Origin: Epiperipatus broadwayi
Lineage: Eukaryota; Onychophora; Udeonychophora; Euonychophora; Peripatidae
DNA: 64,000 bases
Direction of reading: 5' to 3'
Assembly (NCBI GenBank): GCA_028023455.1
Contig: JAQFVV010012496.1
Span: 2,480,001 to 2,544,000, forward strand
Shown in pieces: positions 9,986 to 22,180 of the stretch; position 1 is the first letter of the stretch, and every line of letters starts with the position of its first letter. Under the pieces are notes generated by a model, which was not told the origin of the DNA, made no database searches, and worked only from the letters and a program-made list of their open reading frames with translations. Both the position numbers and the translations under genes were made by a program.

Positions 9986-11340
9986 TATTAGTGAATATTA
10001 AGAATACATTAATAAAGTCGAAAAGTGTTTTCTTGGGAGGAAGGAGATTGGGCATTGCTCCAGTGTCTGAAAAGGGGAGACTCAGTTATAGTTTTAACTT
10101 GCCCAAGTTTGATTATGTAATTCAATGGAAACCAATTTTGGTCATGATTTATTATTGTCTCAAACTTATTAATACTGTAATTGTGTTTGGATACCTTTAT
10201 TGGTAATTGTAGTATATAAAAATATAATCTATTACCCTGGAAGGCAAACAAAATCAAAATAATAAAACAAATATCAGGAAAGAAACCCTGAACTAAAATT
10301 AGCAAATAATAATGAGATTGATCAAAAATCCAGTAAAAGGGCATTTATATTCTGTCCCAAATAACCTATGTGGCTGGATATTGATTTAACATGTCATCCA
10401 TTGTCTTCTGTGTAACACGTCAATAATGTTGAATCTACTTACGTAAAAGATCATTTTTATTTTTTAAAAGATATGATTTGGTAGAGCATTAAACCTCAAA
10501 ATACTCGGGTTCTTTTAACCAGGATTTGAAATAATGTATTAAATCGATATTCACTTAAGAAATCAATTATAGTATGCATACTGATTGAATATATAAAGAT
10601 GTATAATTTGTATAAAAGTCTGATCAGACTTAAAGAACAAGTAAATTATATAGTATTAAAAAGGAAATCTCAAAATCAAGTTTGAGACCATTATAATGTA
10701 GTGTGTCATCTTAATATAAGTATTTTATCAGTAAATAACTGTAATTAAACCACATGCTAAAAACACATTGTATAGTTTGTGATGTGATGCACTTTGGCTT
10801 CTCCTTTATTGGAGTCAGGAATCTCACAGCCACTATGCCTAGAGAAACTTGTTAGTCATCTTATCATTCCCCTCCCTAAGTTTGTCAATTATTATTCCCT
10901 ATCCTGCTCCACCCCATTTCCACAATATTATCTTTGTCCAGTCAATGGTCTTTATATCTAGATCCCTCTTGATTTTTTTTCCAAACCCAGCATAAAAACC
11001 AACAGGCCACTTTCTGTATAATCATTTTTATATTTATTCTCCCACAATTTCTTTATTTGTACACTTTCTGCTTGTAAGCATTTACATTTAATTAACAGTT
11101 TATTTAAGCATTATGCAGATGTGATATCTAGTCACTGTCCATCTTAAGCAGTTTGTGAATAAATAGATATTACTGTGTAATCGATATTGTGAGTGCGTAC
11201 AAATGCATTCCTTAATTCTAAGCACCGTAAATGTAACAGCCGTGCATCCATCTATCAAATAATTTTACATATAATGATTGTTTTTTAAAAAAGGACTAAA
11301 ACTTTGAATAAATTTTAAAAAAATAAAATTCAGTTAAAAC
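9986..11340. other. No gene seen
   Basis: About 1.3 kb of AT-rich sequence with no credible exon, RNA gene or known element. Short frames here lack codon or motif support. Confidence 0.4.
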
Positions 11341-11344
11341 TAAC

Positions 11345-11655
11345 CTATTAATATGTTTTCCTGAAGATTTTGTGATATTGGTATCTTAGATGTGGTAATA
11401 CATTGGACTATTTCCATCATCTATCATTAAATGTTGATGACTAAAAAAAATTAAACTTTTCCAAATATAGACAACTGTTAGTAATGATACACAAAGATAA
11501 CAATGGTTAATTGAATACACAACGTTTCGAGTGGTAATTCTCTACGCTTCTTCAGATGTTGCTGGATGACCAATGACAATGCTAGCATAAAAGTTGAACC
11601 TACATCATTAGATTCTTGAATATAGTATCTAACCAACTGAGCTATTCTGTAAAAG
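11345..11655 (-). mobile_element. Family D element, single arm
   Basis: It shares TTGGACTATTTCCATCATCT, CCAAATATAGACAACTGTTAG, AACGTTTCGAG, CTTCTTCAGATGTTGCTGG and TAGATTCTTGAATA with the other D copies. The tRNA-like segment is reduced to CCAACTGAGCTATTCTGT, the complement of an A box. Confidence 0.7.
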
Positions 11656-11719
11656 GTGCCAGTCAGTAGAAATTTTATCTACCTATCTAAGAGGTTGTTT
11701 AAAATCATCCTGGATCATT

Positions 11720-12400
11720 TTTTTTTTGGTTAATATTTTTTCTTAGGAGCAAAGTTAATTAAAGGCTTTTAGATTTTACATATTGCTACATTTGGTTGAC
11801 TTATAGGATTATTTGTCATTGTCATATGAGCAGCTTCTTTGAATTTTTTTCTATGCATCATTTCCTTTCTATCCAATATTTTTGTATTTTCCCAATCGAA
11901 TGTATGTTCATTAATTAGTACACATATGGTCTGCTACTGTAGACACATCTATATTTTTTCTTTTCCAATCCTTAGTTTGTGTCCTTTCAATTGCTTTTCA
12001 ACAGGGTTACGAGTATCACCAATATACTTTCTTCCACATTTACGTTGTATTTCATAAATGCAGTTTTTGTTTTTCAGCATTTCAAGATTAGGCTTTGTAG
12101 CTGTTACAATTCCTTGAAGTGTGGTATGGGTTTGGAAAGCTGTTCTAGTTTTATATTGATTGTAGTCTTCTTTAATTTGTCTGGTATTTCTGCTATGTAT
12201 GGATAAACTATAATTTCAATAATTATTTTCACTTTTGGTATCAGCTTTTGTTGTCTTTTAAATGTTTTCTTTATGGCAGCTAATGGATAACCATTCTTCA
12301 TGAGTGTTCTGTGCAGATATTTTCTTTTTCCAATCACTAGTTTCTGAACAAACTTTCTGTGTTCTGTTCCATAGTGATAATATAATCCCATGTTTTATGC
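11720..12400 (-). pseudogene. Penelope-like element, RT C-terminus and GIY-YIG endonuclease, decayed
   Basis: Minus-strand translation across frameshifts gives LHRTLMKNGYPLAAIKKTF, then IIVYPYIAEIPDKLKK and INIKLEQLSKP, then KNCIYEIQRKCGRKYIGDTR, and finally NEHTFDWENTKILDRKEMMH with RKKFKEAAHM. The order (thumb with NGYP, then YP-I..SDKL, then C..KYIGDTR, then H.FDW..KIL) is that of the PLE C-terminal part ending in a GIY-YIG nuclease. The first Y of the GIY motif appears as IYEI and the YIG motif is intact (KYIGDTR). Several frameshifts and stops make it inactive. PLEs are a known class that carries hammerhead ribozymes in its terminal repeats, which is relevant to families A-C here. Confidence 0.8.
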
Positions 12401-12469
12401 TTCTGTTATGATATGTATGCTAAGCACTTACCAGTGTGGTTTTCTATAACTGTTTTTACTTTTTTTCCA

Positions 12470-13275
12470 TATCATGCCAGCAAACTTACTTATTTCATTC
12501 ATCTATCTCACGTGTTGGTTCTTTCTAGTTCTTTTACATTCCCTTGGAATCTAGTATAACATGTCAACTGTCTACCTATTATCATCTCTTCTAGAAATAT
12601 GTTCAGTCCAACTCCATTTTGGTCTCTTAATTTTTTCAGTAATAATTAAGACCTGATTGTTCTCTCATTCATGTATTTAGTTTTCCATCTCTTCTTGTTA
12701 CACCTAACATACATCTCCATATTTTATTGAGTGGTCTGAAGTCTATATTGCTGTTCTGTTAAAGGTCCAAGTCTCATCCACAAGTAAGAACTACGCATTT
12801 AATAAACTCATTTCTTTTCATGCTCAATCGTATTTCTCTTTAGTGAAAGGACTTTATCCTAGTTTAATTCTGTGATTAAATTTATCCAATATGTTTCCAT
12901 ATGAATTGATAATCTGATCACGGACTTTGTAGTTGTTAATTTCTTTTGATTCATCAATATCAATCTTTATTTTCTTTTGAGAAAATCCATTGAGCATTAC
13001 TTTAGTCTTTTTAACATTTACCTTTAATCGTACTTTCTTACTTTCATCTGATAACTCTTGCAACATTTCCTGAAGCTCTGAAGCATTATTTAAAAAAAAA
13101 AACAACTACATCATCTGCAAAATCTCAATGACTTAAATGATCTCCATTTACTTCTACTCCTTTAGCTTCCCATTTTAATTTACAAAATACTTCTTGCAGC
13201 ACTACTGTAAAAAGTTTTGGAGATATGGAGTTACCCTGTCTTACACCCTTTTCAGTGTTTTTAGTACCACTACAT
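12470..13275 (-). pseudogene. LINE (family beta), RT through C-terminal region, decayed
   Basis: On the minus strand, GVRQGNSISPKLFTAVLQEV and GVEVNGDHLSH are followed by FADDVVVF-like codons with a stop and an A-run. Then come NASELQEMLQELSDESKKV, LKVNVKKTKVM and later ENMEMYVRCNKKRW-like and RPKWSWTEHI-like pieces. These are RT motifs B and C (GVRQG, FADD) and the thumb of a non-LTR element. It overlaps in content with copies at 1640, 19640, 20690 and 54690. It is broken by stops and frameshifts. Confidence 0.85.
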
Positions 13276-13334
13276 AATCTAATCATCATTGTTGCATTTT
13301 AATAAATATTCTTATAATATTAATATCATTTATA

Positions 13335-13558
13335 TTCTCTATTACTTTTTACAATGCTTTTCACAACCCACTATTGACAGTTTTGATTGCCCCAGCAATC
13401 TCCTTCAGAACTATAACAAACACAATACAAATACACGAACATATAATTTTACATGTATAATTGTATTCATGTATTTATATTGTGTTTGTTATAGTTCTGA
13501 AGATTTCTGCAGCAGTCAAAACCATCAGTAGTGGGCTGGAAAAAGTAATAAAGGACAT
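13335..13558. mobile_element. Family E fold-back
   Basis: The left arm (ATTACTTTTTACAATGC, CAACCCACTATTGACAG, TTGATTGCCCCAGCAATC, TCAGAACTATAACAAACAC) is repeated inverted at the right. Each arm has a CTGAAGNAGATTGCTG..CAATC.AAAC hairpin, a hammerhead-like motif with one extra base after CTGANGA. Relatives lie at 35630, 46350 and 31939. Confidence 0.6.
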
Positions 13559-13714
13559 AAATGATCTTAATATTATATGGATTTGGCAGTGCAGTAGGAA
13601 AGATAAAGTTATAATACTTCAGAATAGAATAAATGTTAAATTGGCTATTTTTTTTTAAATTTATTTTGGTAATTTTTTTTTAATAAAAAATAATTTTCAA
13701 AGTTACTTTTTTTT

Positions 13715-14235
13715 ATTGTATTTATATATTGGACTATTTCCATCATCTAATATGAGTATTGAATGTCTTTAGAAAAATTTAACTTTATTTAAATATTCCA
13801 AATACATTCAACTGTTAGTAATAGAACGCAGGTTAGTATATGTACAATGTTTTGAGTTATTTTCCTCTCTTCTTCAAGTGTTGGTCTGACCAGTGACAGT
13901 ACTAGCATAGGAATCGAACTTGAACTCTTAGATTCTTGAATATTGAATTTTAAGGTAACCCTCTAACCAACTTAGCCAATCTAGGAGTCAAGTTTCGATT
14001 CCCATGCTAGTCTGTCACTGGTCAAGACAGCAACACCTGAAAAAGAGGGGAGAATAAATACCTCTAGAAACGTTGTACATATACTAATCTGTTTGATGTG
14101 CTATTACTAATACTTGAATGTATTTGGAATATTTAAATAAAGTAAATTTTTCTAAAGACATTCAATACTCATATTAGATGATTGAAATGGTCCACCGTAT
14201 AAATACAACTAAAACACCATCATCACAAACTTTTA
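13715..14235. mobile_element. Family D fold-back element
   Basis: The arms begin TATTGGACTATTTCCATCAT and end with the inverted copy CATATTAGATGATTGAAAT. Each arm contains CTTTAGAAAAATTTAACTTT, CATTCAACTGTTAGTAAT, a CTCTCTTCTTCAAGTG or CACCTGAAAAAGAG..GAAACGTTG hairpin, and CTAGTACTGTCACTGGTCA-like spacers. The tRNA-like centre is eroded. Confidence 0.7.
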
Positions 14236-14239
14236 GGTA

Positions 14240-14808
14240 AACATTACTTTTTTGATGTTTGTTTTAAGAGATTTGTAGATTATTTTGATGAAATTGTTTA
14301 TTATTAGAATGAATTAATTTTCCTATGTTGTGATAGGTCTATGTGAAACTTTTTGTAATTTTTCAACTTTTGGTATTTTAGTACAGAACCATCCGAATTC
14401 AAAAATTGGACTTGATTTGATAGAAATATGCATATACAAATTAAAGTCATTTTTAAAAAATTATATTTGAATTTTGAAAATATTGGAAAAATGAGTTTGT
14501 AACGAACAATGGATGTTTTTGTCATTCAACAGTTTACAGAAAACAGTCTAAATAAAGGATTCCAGAAAATTAACAAAATCTTTGATTAAAATTTACTTTT
14601 TAAAATCCAAATGAATAAATATTAATCCCTGATAAATCTATCTAATTCTGCTTTAAAATATTAAAATAGTTCTATAAATATTACAATATCTTAAAACATC
14701 GTAACACAGTTTAACTTTTATCAGTCAGTTTCACATGGCATGGTGATCATAACCGACATAGTTTCCATTGAACGAGAATTATTAACTTCTGTTATTTAAA
14801 ATAAAACA
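14240..14808. other. No gene seen
   Basis: AT-rich spacer without recognisable features. Confidence 0.4.
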
Positions 14809-15090
14809 TTCATCAAAATATAAAATCACAAACCAATTTTCTTTAAAAAACTTGTTTTTTATTATTATGACTATATGAATTTTAATTTCAAGAGCAACGT
14901 TTCGACTATTTACTTCCTTATAGTCTTTTTCAAGCCTCTAAAATATACAAAAAATAATAAAACAAATAAAATAAAACATTATATAATCATTAAACTCTAC
15001 ATTATATAATCATTAAAATTCATATAGTCATAATAATAAAAAACAAGTTTTTTAAAGAAAATTGGTTTGTGATTTTATATTTTGATGAAT
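14809..15090. mobile_element. Family F palindrome of about 280 bp
   Basis: ATTCATCAAAATATAAAATC, ACAAACCAATTTTC and TTTAAAAAACTTGTTTTTTA are repeated as the exact complement at the right end. The left interior has AACGTTTCGACTATTTAC..TATAGTC, the complement of a GACTAT..ATAGTCGAAACG hairpin. It is probably a fold-back transposable element, not a coding feature. Confidence 0.65.
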
Positions 15091-15929
15091 ATTGTTTATA
15101 CTGACTATTTTTAAAAGAAAAAAGAAGTTCAAGATTAAAGGTTATGCTATTCTAAATATCTAAAATAAAACATATATATAAAAGCAAAAATGTGATTATG
15201 TGTACTTTTGGATTTATTGTGTAAAAATTATTATTAATCTTAATAAATTTTGCAAAAATTATCAAGTTTTTAGTTATTCCAAAAATTTTCTCAAAGAAAT
15301 CTCACAAATCGCGTAGAATGGATTTCTTAGGGCGAAATTCATTTAAATACATTGGCAGCAGGAAAATACTTTTATTTTCCCGCTTATTGGATTATACTGA
15401 TCTCTTTAAAAAAATTTTAATCAGAAATAAGCAATTTTGCTATTTTTAAAAGACGATTAGCAAAATATCTCAATAGTTGACTATAAAAGTACAATTTAAG
15501 GAAACATAACATCAATTTCTCTGGTTTTCTCTGATCAAAGATTTTCAGGTCACTTTAAGAAAGAGTTGTAGTGTCTACTTTCTGTTGTTCACAGTATCTA
15601 GAGTCTTCACAATCCCAAAACTTCTTAAGAAGTAACAGTATTGGCAATATATATGTATGAGTGTATATTTGGTGATATCCAGATGAGTCTCTACGGAATT
15701 ATTTGGATATTGCAATGGCAAAGATTCTATATATAAAGTCCGCTTTATATATATATTTGATAATTTATTGATGGCCAATACACTTTGTACCTGATCGCCC
15801 AGAATTTTGATGATCATTGAAATCATGATCCCAGAATTTTTCTGTATTATCGTAGGTATTTTAGTACTTAAATTTTGGTGGCCCAGATGAAATTTTGACA
15901 ATATCTTGTATATTTTGCCTTGAGTTTGG

Positions 15930-16125
15930 TATCAGCTAGATGATGGTAAGTCTCAGATTTTAGCGTGTACCTCTTTTAAAACCAGTCACAAGAAATGACG
16001 TTGACTCTATGAATAATGTTAATCGTACCATATTATGACTTATAATTAATTATATTGGATTCTCGTACTGATTTTTTGATTATTTTCTATGCTCGGTAAA
16101 AAAACAGGATGCTCTTACGATTAGT
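15930..16125 (+). repeat. Dispersed repeat, partner at 58310-58510
   Basis: GAGTTTGGTATCAG..GATGGTAAGTCTCAGATTTTA and TATGCTCGGTAAAAAAACAG match GAGTTTGGCAGTGG..GATGGTGGATTAATCTCAG and TTTGCTCAGTAAAAACAG at 58.3-58.5 kb. The family is not recognised. Confidence 0.5.
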
Positions 16126-16587
16126 TTTGTTTGTGAGAATGATTTCTATCACCTTATTTACAATTTGTACATATTATTACAAAATGATGCAACCAACATT
16201 TGGTTTCAATAGCCCCTGATACCCTCTCACTTTATATCATTACAATTTACTCTAAAGATTTTGCATAAAAAATACGCAATTATAATGAGTTCTTATAAGA
16301 AAGAACAAATTTTGATAGTTTAAATTTAAAATTCATAAAAATTTGATCAAAAAATTAAAGCTTAAACTGAAAAAAAATGTTAATTAATGAATAAACATTT
16401 TACTAAGCATATTTTAAAAAAACTTACTAACCTAGGGTAAATATACTGTACAAAAACATTTTGAAATCACTATTTTAATTGTCCACTATTATATTTCTTA
16501 AATAGAGATAGAATTATTTCTAATTCGCTAATTGCAGTATTAAAATGAAGCATGAATGGAAAAAAAGAACAAACGGTGGTGCTGTTA

Positions 16588-16979
16588 ATTTATATATATA
16601 TATATAACAATAAAAATAATTAATATAATGGTAATTAACCATAATTTAATGGCAGTTGAAGAGAGTTAAGAATTAACCAAAAGTTCTGTGGATTGAAAGA
16701 TTGTATATAATAGTTAATTACCATTATATTTATTATTTCTATTGATATATATATAAGTTAAGTATACTTTTATGGCAGTTGCGGAAAATTAAGAAATTAA
16801 CTGAAAATACTTCTAATTATAAATTTATTAAACGCACATTGATTACGTAAGTAATATTTACTGAGGCTATAACCTCGATAATATGCATGTAAAATGCGAT
16901 AGTAGGGACCTCTACAGGTGTTTTAACCACAAGCTTACGCATTTTACACGCATATTATTGAGGTTATAGCCTCAGTGAA
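16588..16979. repeat. Two adjacent hairpin repeats
   Basis: The first (16588-16755) pairs AACAATAAAAATAATTAATA and TAATGGTAATTAAC with the complement at the right. The second (16857-16979) pairs TTTACTGAGGCTATAACCTC and ATAATATGCATGTAAAATGC with the complement around a centre GGGACCTCTACAGG. The centre is also found at 50440-50510 (GTGGTTAAGACCTGTAGAGG). Confidence 0.6.
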
Positions 16980-17394
16980 AATACTTCTGCAGATTGAAGG
17001 ACTGTATATAATGCTTAATTATCGTTATATTTATTATTTTTTTTATTACAATAGTTTTTAATTAATGGACATTTTATTTGTATGTGTGTGTATATATACA
17101 TAACGACTTTTCAAATTCTATTCACATAAATGCCAGAAAATTAAACAATTTGATAAAGAAATGCAATGTGGCATTGATTGCTGTTTTAATAATCTAAATG
17201 AGGAAGGTACTACAGGTGTAGAAGCAATCTTTATCTGAAACAAATTACAAGATTGATTTAAATTGTTCAAAATAATCATATTTTTAATTTATGTTTAGTA
17301 TCCTTCAATCATATAAAGTTGATTATTAACTGCATTTTCTCCCTCAAAATAATTTACAATCAATGTTTGAAATACAGGGATACTTCATATACCT

Positions 17395-17547
17395 GGGGTT
17401 TAATTGTAATTATAGGGGATTTGAACACAGACTTTTAAGCTCCCATCAGCTATCCACTCTATCGTATATAACCGATATACATTACCAGCATTCACTAATG
17501 GATAACCGAAGGGAACTTGAAAGTCTGTGTTCAAATCCTCTATAATT
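17395..17547. mobile_element. Family C terminal fold-back fragment
   Basis: TTATAGGGGATTTGAACACA and GACTTTNAAG at the left return inverted as CTTGAAAGTCTGTGTTCAAA and TCCTCTATAATTAA at the right. These are the outer ends of family C without the ribozyme region. The related block at 49.9 kb lacks it, so it is an insertion or an internally deleted element. Confidence 0.65.
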
Positions 17548-18599
17548 AATGTATGTATTTTTTGCTGCAAATGAAATATTCATAAGAATTTTAATTCATA
17601 TGATTGAGCGAATATATTTTACCTAATGTACACATTGTAAAATTAATATTAACACGCTTTATTGTTATATACGATCAAAATATGTTTTTGATTACCACTG
17701 TACTGGATGAAACTGGCGTGTTTTTTATGTGTTTGTGGTTATTAGTTATTGAAATCTTTACTTTGGATATATCATAAACAAAAGTATTGATTGCTTTGCA
17801 AAGGAACTGGATGAAAATCAGATAAAATACATTAACTGTATTTCAATTCTATAATCAAAACTGTACTCTGTATAATGAATAAACTCTGTACTGCACTATA
17901 AATTTTAACATCATTTTATTTTGGGATGATGTGATTTTAGTGGAACCACTATCCTACGACATCATCAATTTTGCAAAATGGTTGCCATTTTGAAAAAATG
18001 GCGACTTCAAAAAAAGTTTCAAAATAGTGGCTATAAATTGAAGATGATTACTATAGCAATTCCTCACATAATTGAGGAGCAGTGAATAAATAAATATATA
18101 TATATACCACTACTCAAATTTGTATGCACCTGTATAACAATATGGTTATATATGTAAAGCAGTAACCTATTATTTTGATCATGCATTCTCAAACTCATTA
18201 TGGGTATTTGTGTTTCATCCATGGTCTATGTTGGTTTGTTAAAAATTTTGCTTATGAACTTGGGCAGTCATTTTATATGACTATTCCAAACCAATATCAA
18301 TAATAACTACGATGATAAATCGCAGGGAGTTAATATATCTTCCAAACATTCCGTCAAACGTTTGCCTGCCATGCCATTTAATTTTATTATTTTAAAAAAA
18401 AACATATTTAAAACTATCAAAATACTTCTCACTTTGCTCTTAAGCAAAATATTTTCTTCATATTTTTTTCCTATCTAACATATCATGATTGTCATCGTAT
18501 AAATAAAATATTTCTTTTTCTAAAGCTTACGCAGTATATACAATACTGCACATGTTTAAATTACACATACAATACTGGGATTTCAGTTGTTTAATATAA

Positions 18600-19365
18600 A
18601 ATTTAATATAATCTTCGTATTTCATGCTGAACCAGCACCCGTCCAGATTATTTTTTCCCACACACATATATATATAATCAGTGTTCAATTTATATTAAGG
18701 TAGCAAACTTTATACTTTAATGGCCAGGCTTCAATCTACTCCAGCCTCCAACTCTTCAGCCATCCGTACCATTGAAAATCTGATGATACAATGCCCAAAT
18801 CCCATGCTGATGCCAATATTCTTCTTATGTCCATGTTGACCTCAAGTCACTCCGACCCCTCATGCATAGAACCTTATCCATTTAAATACGTAGAAGAGGG
18901 ATGGGCAGAATGCAAGCTTAATGTGTAAGATTTGAACAACAAGCATCCCTCTTTTTTTTTTATTTAAATGGACACTATCCTATACATGAGGGATCACAGT
19001 GACTTGAGGTCAACATGGGCATAACAATAATATTGGCATCAGCATGGGATTTGGACATTCTATTATCAGATTTTTAATGGTATGGATGGCTGAAGAGTTG
19101 GGGGTTGGAGTAGATTGAAGCCTGTCCATTAAAGTGTAAAGATTTGCTATCTTAATATAAACTAAGCACTGATTATATATGTGTAGGGGAGACGATAATC
19201 TGGACCAACTGATGGGTGCTAGTTCGACATGAAATACGTATATTGGTGATTATTTATCTTTTCTGCATGTGTGTGGTCATGTGTATCAGTAGTATGAGAT
19301 AGTGTGGATAGTTGAAGGTTGCTTGAAAGTCTGAATTTAAATCCCCTATATTTACAATTAAGTTC
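18600..19365. mobile_element. Family C hammerhead element, large fold-back
   Basis: The left arm (complement strand) runs from TTCATGCTGAACCAGCAC through CCCACACACATATATA, AATCAGTG, ATTAAGGTAGCAAAC, AATGGCCAGGCTTCAATCTA and CTTCAGCCATCC to the centre near 18945. The right arm repeats this inverted and ends TTCAAATCCCCTATATTTAC. The right-arm ribozyme (19195-19257) has CTGATGG at 19209-19215 (last core A mutated to G) and a damaged helix II. The left-arm ribozyme has lost the CTGATGA segment. It is probably inactive. Confidence 0.8.
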
Positions 19366-19639
19366 CAGTTATAAGAATGCCTGTATTTCAAATCTTATAA
19401 TCTTAGTTGTAATTTCGCTAATTATCAAGGAGATAAATGATAAAATCAGACCGGCAAAAATCTCTACTAATGTACAAAAAGAAAAATATCTGCCCAGTTT
19501 TAAGAAATATAGTTTATTTTTACTTAAGAAGTAATCTTATTACTCTGCTATCTCAGCTTTAATATATGTCTGTGTAGTTTATATACATTTAAAAAAATGT
19601 ATTTCAAAAGTTGTATATTTTTTATTCTTACATTTATTT

Positions 19640-20000
19640 TAAAGTGGACTTCAGACCACTCAAAGAAGTATTGAGAGATGCATGTTAGGAGTAACAAGAA
19701 GAGATCGAAAGAGAACAAACAGATGTTATTGACCTCATTGAAAAAAATAAAAGACTGAAGTGGAGTTGGGGTGGACATATTGCTAGAAGAGATGATAATA
19801 GATGACAATTGAAATCTTAAACGGGATTCCAAGAGATTGTAAAAAGCCCAGAAAGAGACCACATGTGAGATAGATGGATGAAATAAAAAGTGTGCAGGGG
19901 TGATGTGGAGAAGAGAAGTTAAAGATTAGAGAAGATGGTTTGAACTTGGAGAGACCTTCATCCTGCAGTCGATTGATAATGGTTGATGATGATTTTAAAG
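19640..20000 (+). pseudogene. LINE (family beta), 3' end
   Basis: The sequence ACTTCAGACCACTCAAAGAA..GTTAGGAGTAACAAGAAGAG leads to TGGAGTTGGGGTGGACATAT..CTAGAAGAGATGATAATAG and ends GGTTGATGATGAT. The translation has MLGVTRRDRK-, WSWGGHIARR- and PRDCKKPRKRPHVR-type segments with frameshifts. It matches the other beta copies. Confidence 0.8.
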
Positions 20001-20069
20001 TCCGTAAATAATATACATGTATAAAGCCACTAACTGTGTACGCTTGTTTTTGATTTCTTTTAAATCCTA

Positions 20070-20155
20070 CATATATCTTTATCACATATATGTGGTCATA
20101 TGTATCGGTTGTATAAGATGGAGTGATGACTAAAGGGAACTTAAGCCTTGATTCA
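20070..20155 (+). mobile_element. Family C distal fragment
   Basis: ATCTTTATCACATATATGTG, GTCATATGTATCGGTTGTAT and AAGATGGAGTGATG match the sequence downstream of the ribozyme in full C copies. No ribozyme is retained. Confidence 0.55.
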
Positions 20156-20689
20156 TCCATAACCATGTGCGTATCAAAACAACTCATTTTTTTAATTATA
20201 TATATATTTTAAAGTATTCTTAGAATTATTTTTTTTAAAATAAAATATTATGCTTGAATGCTATTCTTGGAAGTGTAATAAATTTATCTTTCCATTAATA
20301 ATATTTTCAAATGTATAAAAAAAAATAATAATAAAATAATATTAACCATTTATATCACTTTGATATTTTATAAAATGCATAAACTAGGAATTGTAATAGT
20401 CTATATTTCTAAATTCTGATAGTCTTTTTTTCTTTGGGGTCCAAATGGCAGCATAGTTTGCTGATTGAAATAATTATTTGAATTGGTGTCTTTTAATATT
20501 TTATACATTACTTCCCCAACTGGATAATTAGCTGATGAATTATAAGGTGAAAGCACTGATGTAAATGACGTGGCGCGCCTTATGTATGATTATGTTATTT
20601 TATTTCTCTTGCTGGTATTAAGGGACAATTACCACTGCATTTCTAAATTATTTTGAAAGTCAAACAGTATAAATAAAATACTTTCTGTT

Positions 20690-21295
20690 ATTATTGATTG
20701 TGGAAAAATCACTTTTGAATTGAGCTTGGTCTTTTAGTTGGTTTGGGTCCACATTTTGCTTTAGATAAATTGTGATTATCTTGGTAAAAATCTTGCTCAG
20801 AACTGATAAAAGACTGATAGGTCTGTAATTTTTACCATCTTCTTTATCACTTTTTTAAATTATTATTTTTTGCGTGACTTGATACAATGGTAATTTCATG
20901 GATTCAACATCATAATCATTTGGACATTTTATATATATTTTTGCCAATAAGTTTTCTCATTTCTTCTTAGCTTCTTTTAAGATATCAATAATGATTTCAT
21001 CATCTCCTGCAGCTTTTCGTAGATTTAATTGCATAACTCACCTCATTTTAAATGCTTAGCAATTCATTGTTTTCTTGTTCTTTATTATTGTACAACTTTT
21101 GTAAAACTTTCACATATTTCTTAACACTCTTTTCAATATTAGTTCCAGTATTTCTTCTTATTGCTTTAACAAATGCTGTTTAATACTTTTGACATTTATT
21201 CACTTTTATAGGTTTTCTTTTTCAATTCACAATTAAATTTTTTTATATCATTTTTTTTTGTATCATTTTATACAATTCTGGATATTTAATTGTTT
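20690..21295 (-). pseudogene. LINE (family beta), 5' part of the RT domain
   Basis: On the minus strand, LRKAAGDDEIIIDILKEA is followed by a degraded stretch, then SDKEDGKNYRPISLLSVLSK, IFTKIITIYLKQNVDPNQLK and DQAQFKSDFSTI. This is the ordered N-terminal RT region (AAG.D.I, NYRPISLLSV, QAGFR..fST-like) of non-LTR elements. It joins conceptually to the region preserved at 12470-13275. Stops are present. Confidence 0.75.
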
Positions 21296-21904
21296 TTAAT
21301 GGATTATTCTAAAAAAAATTTATTCTTTTTTTTTCTTTATACATTGTCTTTTCTCAATTCAAATTTATTGTTGTGACCCAAACAGTAATTAAGATCAGTT
21401 TTTATAAACTGAAGAAGTTTAAAAAGTTGTTTATAACTAATCTACTATCATTTAAGTGATCTATTAATAAAGTGTAAAGAAGTTATCAGGTTATTAGCTA
21501 CAACCAAGTCCAAACAATATGTTTTAATATCATGAAATTTTAATTTATACTCTTATTTTCATTAAAACCAGTCAACACTTGGAGAATCCCAATATCAATA
21601 ACAATCAACAATTTCAATCTGTTGCCAAGGCAACCTCCTTTTAACAATAAAGGTGGAATCCTGCTTTTATTAATAGTTCTAATATACTTATATAGATACT
21701 AAAGATTCTACACTTTTTAAAGTTTATAATTTGTGTGTGTTTTAAAATAATATGTATTTTTATTTTATTATCCAGTTTTCTTTTGTAAACCATTTTAAAT
21801 ATGTAGGTAACTAATCTCTTTTAAAAGCCCAGTGCAAGTCAACCTTTCTATCAACTTATAGAAAACATTAAAGGAGAAGACGGTATTCACCAAGCTTGCT
21901 TATT

Positions 21905-22180
21905 TTCTGGGTAGTGAATTTGATGATGGAGTAAATAGAATCCTGTTCATTAAAGTTTGAATTTTTTCTACCTTAATACAAACCACGCACTGATTATATG
22001 TGTGTGGGGGGGAGATGATTATCTGGATCAAATGAGTGCTGGTTCAGCATGAAATACATATATTGAAGATCATTTATCTTTTTCACATGTGTGTCATGGG
22101 TATTGGTTGTATGAGATTGATTGGATAATGTTGAAAGGAGCTTGAAAGTCTGTGTTCACATTCTCTATAATTAGATCTAT
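21905..22180 (+). mobile_element. Family C hammerhead element, right arm
   Basis: It contains CACGCACTGATTATATGTGT, GGAGATGATTATCTGGATCA, a 3-base loss in CTGATGA (reads CAAATGA), helix II GTGCTG GTT CAGCAT, GAAATACATATATTG and AAGATCATTTATC. The tail TTGAAAGTCTGTGTTCACAT follows. The ribozyme core is deleted, but the helices are well preserved. Confidence 0.75.

Larger units (their letters stand above)
16250..18010 (+). repeat. Long AT-rich paralogous block, partner at 49200-50430
   Basis: Ordered matches to the 49-50 kb block include AAAGCTTAAA..GTTAATTAATGAA, ATAAAGTTGATTATTAACTG, TTTTTGCTG..AAGAATTTTAAT, GAATATATTTTAC.TAATGTA, GATCAAA.CATGTTTTTGATTA and TTTTGCAAAAT. The orientation is the same. 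This copy has extra insertions: hairpins at 16588-16979 and a family C fragment at 17395-17547. It is an old duplicate or a long unclassified repeat, not coding. Confidence 0.6.

Noticed and set aside
10009-10344. Open frame of 111 codons on the minus strand
   Set aside because: AT-driven Phe/Ile/Tyr-rich composition, no motif, no splice context and no similarity to anything in the window.
15575-15901. Open frame of 108 codons on the minus strand
   Set aside because: No recognisable domain; it overlaps AT-rich dispersed repeat sequence, and the residue content looks random.
19783-20187. Open frame of 134 codons on the minus strand
   Set aside because: It is the antisense shadow of the + strand LINE beta 3' end and of a family C fragment.
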